Source of the DNA: Geomonas paludis
GTDB taxonomy: Bacteria > Desulfobacterota > Desulfuromonadia > Geobacterales > Geobacteraceae
NCBI RefSeq assembly: GCF_014193585.1
Contig: NZ_BLXY01000001.1
Location: 987,033 to 1,051,032 of the forward strand
Length of the DNA: 64,000 bases
Direction of reading: 5' to 3'
Shown here: positions 62,134 to 64,000 of the stretch, one piece after another
How the letters are laid out: each line of letters opens with the position of its first letter
How positions within the stretch are numbered: position 1 is the first letter of the stretch
Position numbers and translations under genes: made by a program
Notes under the pieces: generated by a model
Seen by the model: only the letters and a program-made list of their open reading frames with translations
Databases searched by the model: none
What the model was told of the DNA's origin: nothing

Positions 62134-63406
62134 TGATTTTGCGGGCCAGAAGCTCGACGGTATGCAATACCCTCGTTTTATCTCCTGCCTGTTTTAAGCC
62201 GTCCGAGAGCTGCATGATGCAGCCGGGGCAGCCGGTGACCACGGCGTCGGCGCCGGTGTCGATGATGGCCTTGCTCTTGCCGGCGTTGATGTCCAGCGAG
62301 CTCTCGTAGTGGTAGACGTTGAAGGTGCCGCCCAGGCCGCAGCAGCGGTCGGCCCCTTCCATCTCCACCAGGTCCAGCCCCGGGGTCTCTTTGAGCAGGG
62401 TGCGCGGCTGCTTGGCGATGCCGGCGGTCCGGTGGTGGCAGGGATCGTGGTAGGTGATGCGCATCCTCTGGCCGGTGCCGGTTTCCTCCGGGTGCAGACC
62501 CAGCTTCTGCAGCAGCACCGCCGCATCCACCGTTTTATCCGCCACCGCCTGGAGCCGCGCCTTCAATTCGGGGTTTCTCTTGCCGATCACCAGCGGGTAG
62601 AGCTTGTGCAGCGCGCCGCCGCAGGTGGCGCAGGCGGTCATCACGTAGTCGGCCTGGTGCTTCTCGATGGCGGCCAGGTTCTGCTCGGCCAGTTCGCGCA
62701 CCGTATCGAGGTCGCCGCCGGACATGCCCGGCAGGCCGCAGCACTGCTGCCCCTGCGGGATGATCACGGTGCAGCCCAGGTGGCGGAACAGCGCCAGGGT
62801 CGCCTCGCCGATCTCGGTGTAGACGAAGTTGGTCATGCACCCCACGAAGAAGACGATGGTCGGCTTGCCCGGCTCACCCTTGATGATTTCGGGATGGCGT
62901 TTCATAAACGGCTTCTTGGCGATCTGCGGGATGTGACGGCTGCCGCCGATGAAGGGCATCGGGAAGCGCAGCCTCAGGCCGGAGGTGCTGGGGACCTTTC
63001 TGAAGAAGATCGGCCCCAGGACGGCCGCGGCAAGAGCGCCGAAGTTCATCAGCTTGCGGTTCCTGATCACCTGCCCCACCGCCTTGTGGAAGGTGGTGAG
63101 GCCGCGCCGCTGCGCCAGGGCCTCGCGGGCGGCGATGACGATCTCGTCGGTAGGGACCTGGTTCGGGCACTTGTCGACGCAGCTGCCGCACAGAAGGCAC
63201 TTGGACATGGCCGCGTAGGTGCCGTCGTCGAGGGTGATGTCCCCCTTGACCAGGTGCTGGGCCAGGGCCACCTTGCCGCGCGCCGTGGCCGGCTCGCGCT
63301 GGAAGGTGCCGAAGGCGGGGCAGTTGGCGCGGCAGGCGCCGCACTTCACGCATTTCTTCATTTCCTGGGCTACCCGCTCGAGCGGGTCGGTGTGCTTCTT
63401 GGTCAT
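62126..63406 (-). CDS. glcF: Glycolate/lactate oxidase-type iron-sulfur subunit GlcF
   Basis: This 426-residue protein has two N-terminal ferredoxin cluster motifs (Cys19, 22, 25, 29 and Cys70, 73, 76, 80). Two CCG-domain repeats follow: QQCCGLPGMSGG with ACATCGG, then YHDPCHH, DRCCGLGGTFN and GCPGCIMQL. Such subunits carry electrons from a flavin-linked GlcD/LldD-type oxidase to the quinone pool or to other carriers, often with heterodisulfide-reductase-like clusters. It follows the glcD-like gene by about 100 bp. The substrate could be glycolate or D/L-lactate. A hairpin overlaps its stop. Confidence 0.92.
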   Translation of the reverse strand: MTKKHTDPLERVAQEMKKCVKCGACRANCPAFGTFQREPATARGKVALAQHLVKGDITLDDGTYAAMSKCLLCGSCVDKCPNQVPTDEIVIAAREALAQRRGLTTFHKAVGQVIRNRKLMNFGALAAAVLGPIFFRKVPSTSGLRLRFPMPFIGGSRHIPQIAKKPFMKRHPEIIKGEPGKPTIVFFVGCMTNFVYTEIGEATLALFRHLGCTVIIPQGQQCCGLPGMSGGDLDTVRELAEQNLAAIEKHQADYVMTACATCGGALHKLYPLVIGKRNPELKARLQAVADKTVDAAVLLQKLGLHPEETGTGQRMRITYHDPCHHRTAGIAKQPRTLLKETPGLDLVEMEGADRCCGLGGTFNVYHYESSLDINAGKSKAIIDTGADAVVTGCPGCIMQLSDGLKQAGDKTRVLHTVELLARKIRR

Positions 63407-63510
63407 GCTGGTTCTCTCTTCTTAGCGGCAATGGGAACTATGGGAGGGCTGGGAGTGATGGGAAACCCATAGTCGATTGTCCATTGTCAATTGCCGGTTG
63501 CCGGTTGCCG

Positions 63511-64000
63511 TTACGGCAGCATCTTGCCGGGGTTCAGGATGTTGTTGGGGTCCAGGGCGGCCTTGATGGACTTCATGGCGGCTATCTGGTCCGCGTTCAG
63601 CTCCAGGGGGATGTAGGGCTGCTTGGCAAGACCGACGCCGTGCTCGCCGGACATGGTGCCGCCAAGGTCCAGCGCCGCCTGGAACACTTCCTTGATCGCC
63701 TCGTGCGCCTTCTCCAACTGCCCCGGGACACTCTTGTCGATCATGATGTTGACGTGGATGTTGCCGTCGCCGGCATGGCCGAAGTTGACGATGGGGATGT
63801 CGTAACGCTTCTGGATCACCTCGATGCGACGGATCACGTCGGGCACCTTGCTCCTGGGGACCACGATGTCCTCGTTGAACTTGTCCGGGTTCACGTCGCG
63901 CAACGACGGCGACACCAGGCGGCGCACCCGCCACAACTCCTCGCTCTCGGCGGCATCCTTGGCCACCCGGAACTGCACCAGCCCCAGCGGCTCGATCAGC
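63511..64000 (-). CDS. glcD: FAD-linked oxidase GlcD/lactate dehydrogenase-type, C-terminal part (5' truncated by window edge)
   Basis: The last 162 codons of a VAO/PCMH-family oxidase are seen. The substrate-side domain is recognisable by VRRLVSPSLRDVNPDKFNEDI, RRIEVIQKRYDIPIVNFGHAGDGN (the His that binds metal/flavin in this family), TMSGEHGVGLAKQPYI and DPNNILNPGKML at the end. Upstream residues continue in frame to the window end, so the FAD domain is outside. It forms an operon with the GlcF-type subunit downstream. Confidence 0.92.
   Translation of the reverse strand, partial: LIEPLGLVQFRVAKDAAESEELWRVRRLVSPSLRDVNPDKFNEDIVVPRSKVPDVIRRIEVIQKRYDIPIVNFGHAGDGNIHVNIMIDKSVPGQLEKAHEAIKEVFQAALDLGGTMSGEHGVGLAKQPYIPLELNADQIAAMKSIKAALDPNNILNPGKMLP

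Noticed and set aside
61682-62197. Small plus-strand frames in the gap upstream of the carboxylase operon
   Set aside because: No ribosome-binding sites, unusual codon use and no recognisable protein features; they fall in regulatory or leader DNA.

Overview
The window is a 64 kb piece of a GC-rich bacterial chromosome. The gene set points to a Geobacteraceae member (Geobacter, Geomonas or Citrifermentans type). It has a tetrahaem periplasmic flavocytochrome c, PAS/receiver hybrid histidine kinases, an HD-GYP response regulator, methylmalonyl-CoA pathway genes, a GlcD/GlcF-type oxidase, the hisZ-purA pair, and a GEMM-I riboswitch of the subtype found in Geobacter. The genus is inferred from gene content, not from a marker-gene search.

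Region by region. 1-8 kb: a 5'-truncated hybrid kinase, a nucleotidyltransferase/sugar isomerase pair, a methyltransferase, a second closely related hybrid kinase and an HD-GYP response regulator. 8-12 kb (minus strand): a permease, a LysR regulator, a TumE/TumA-like toxin-antitoxin pair and a secreted PQQ-type sugar dehydrogenase. 12-20 kb: an unknown exported protein, a low-affinity iron permease-like protein with a 54-residue membrane peptide, a giant DUF748 protein, a TauE/SafE permease, an 11-bp minisatellite, a YgiD-type dioxygenase and a cupin. 20-31 kb: the flavocytochrome c behind an unusual array of GGTTAT/ATAACC elements, an MFS permease, a DUF922 protease, a Gly/Thr-rich exported repeat protein, a ChaN-like protein, a hybrid kinase behind a cGAMP-type (GEMM-Ib) riboswitch, and the DUF4105 and DUF3015 proteins. 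31-36 kb: a methyl-accepting chemotaxis gene broken by one in-frame TGA, then hypoxanthine phosphoribosyltransferase with a purine permease.

36-41.4 kb is one six-gene minus-strand operon: carrier protein, GNAT, ureohydrolase, Cys-cluster protein, acyl-CoA dehydrogenase-like flavoprotein and stand-alone adenylation enzyme, ending in a clear terminator. The adenylation/carrier/dehydrogenase trio resembles the PltF/PltL/PltE set that oxidises carrier-bound proline to pyrrole-2-carboxylate. The added ureohydrolase and acetyltransferase suggest an undescribed small-molecule pathway. This is the best candidate for a new system in the window.

41.6-54 kb: a radical SAM protein, ElbB, a ferredoxin, an MFS permease, a Lys-Glu-Lys-Glu tRNA array, purA and hisZ, a surface or periplasmic protein, two tandem small exported paralogues and a porin. 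53.7-64 kb: the propionyl-CoA/methylmalonyl-CoA module (epimerase, mutase, biotin carboxylase and carboxyltransferase), a small zinc-ribbon gene, and a GlcF/GlcD pair cut by the window end. No CRISPR array, insertion sequence, prophage or rRNA was seen.
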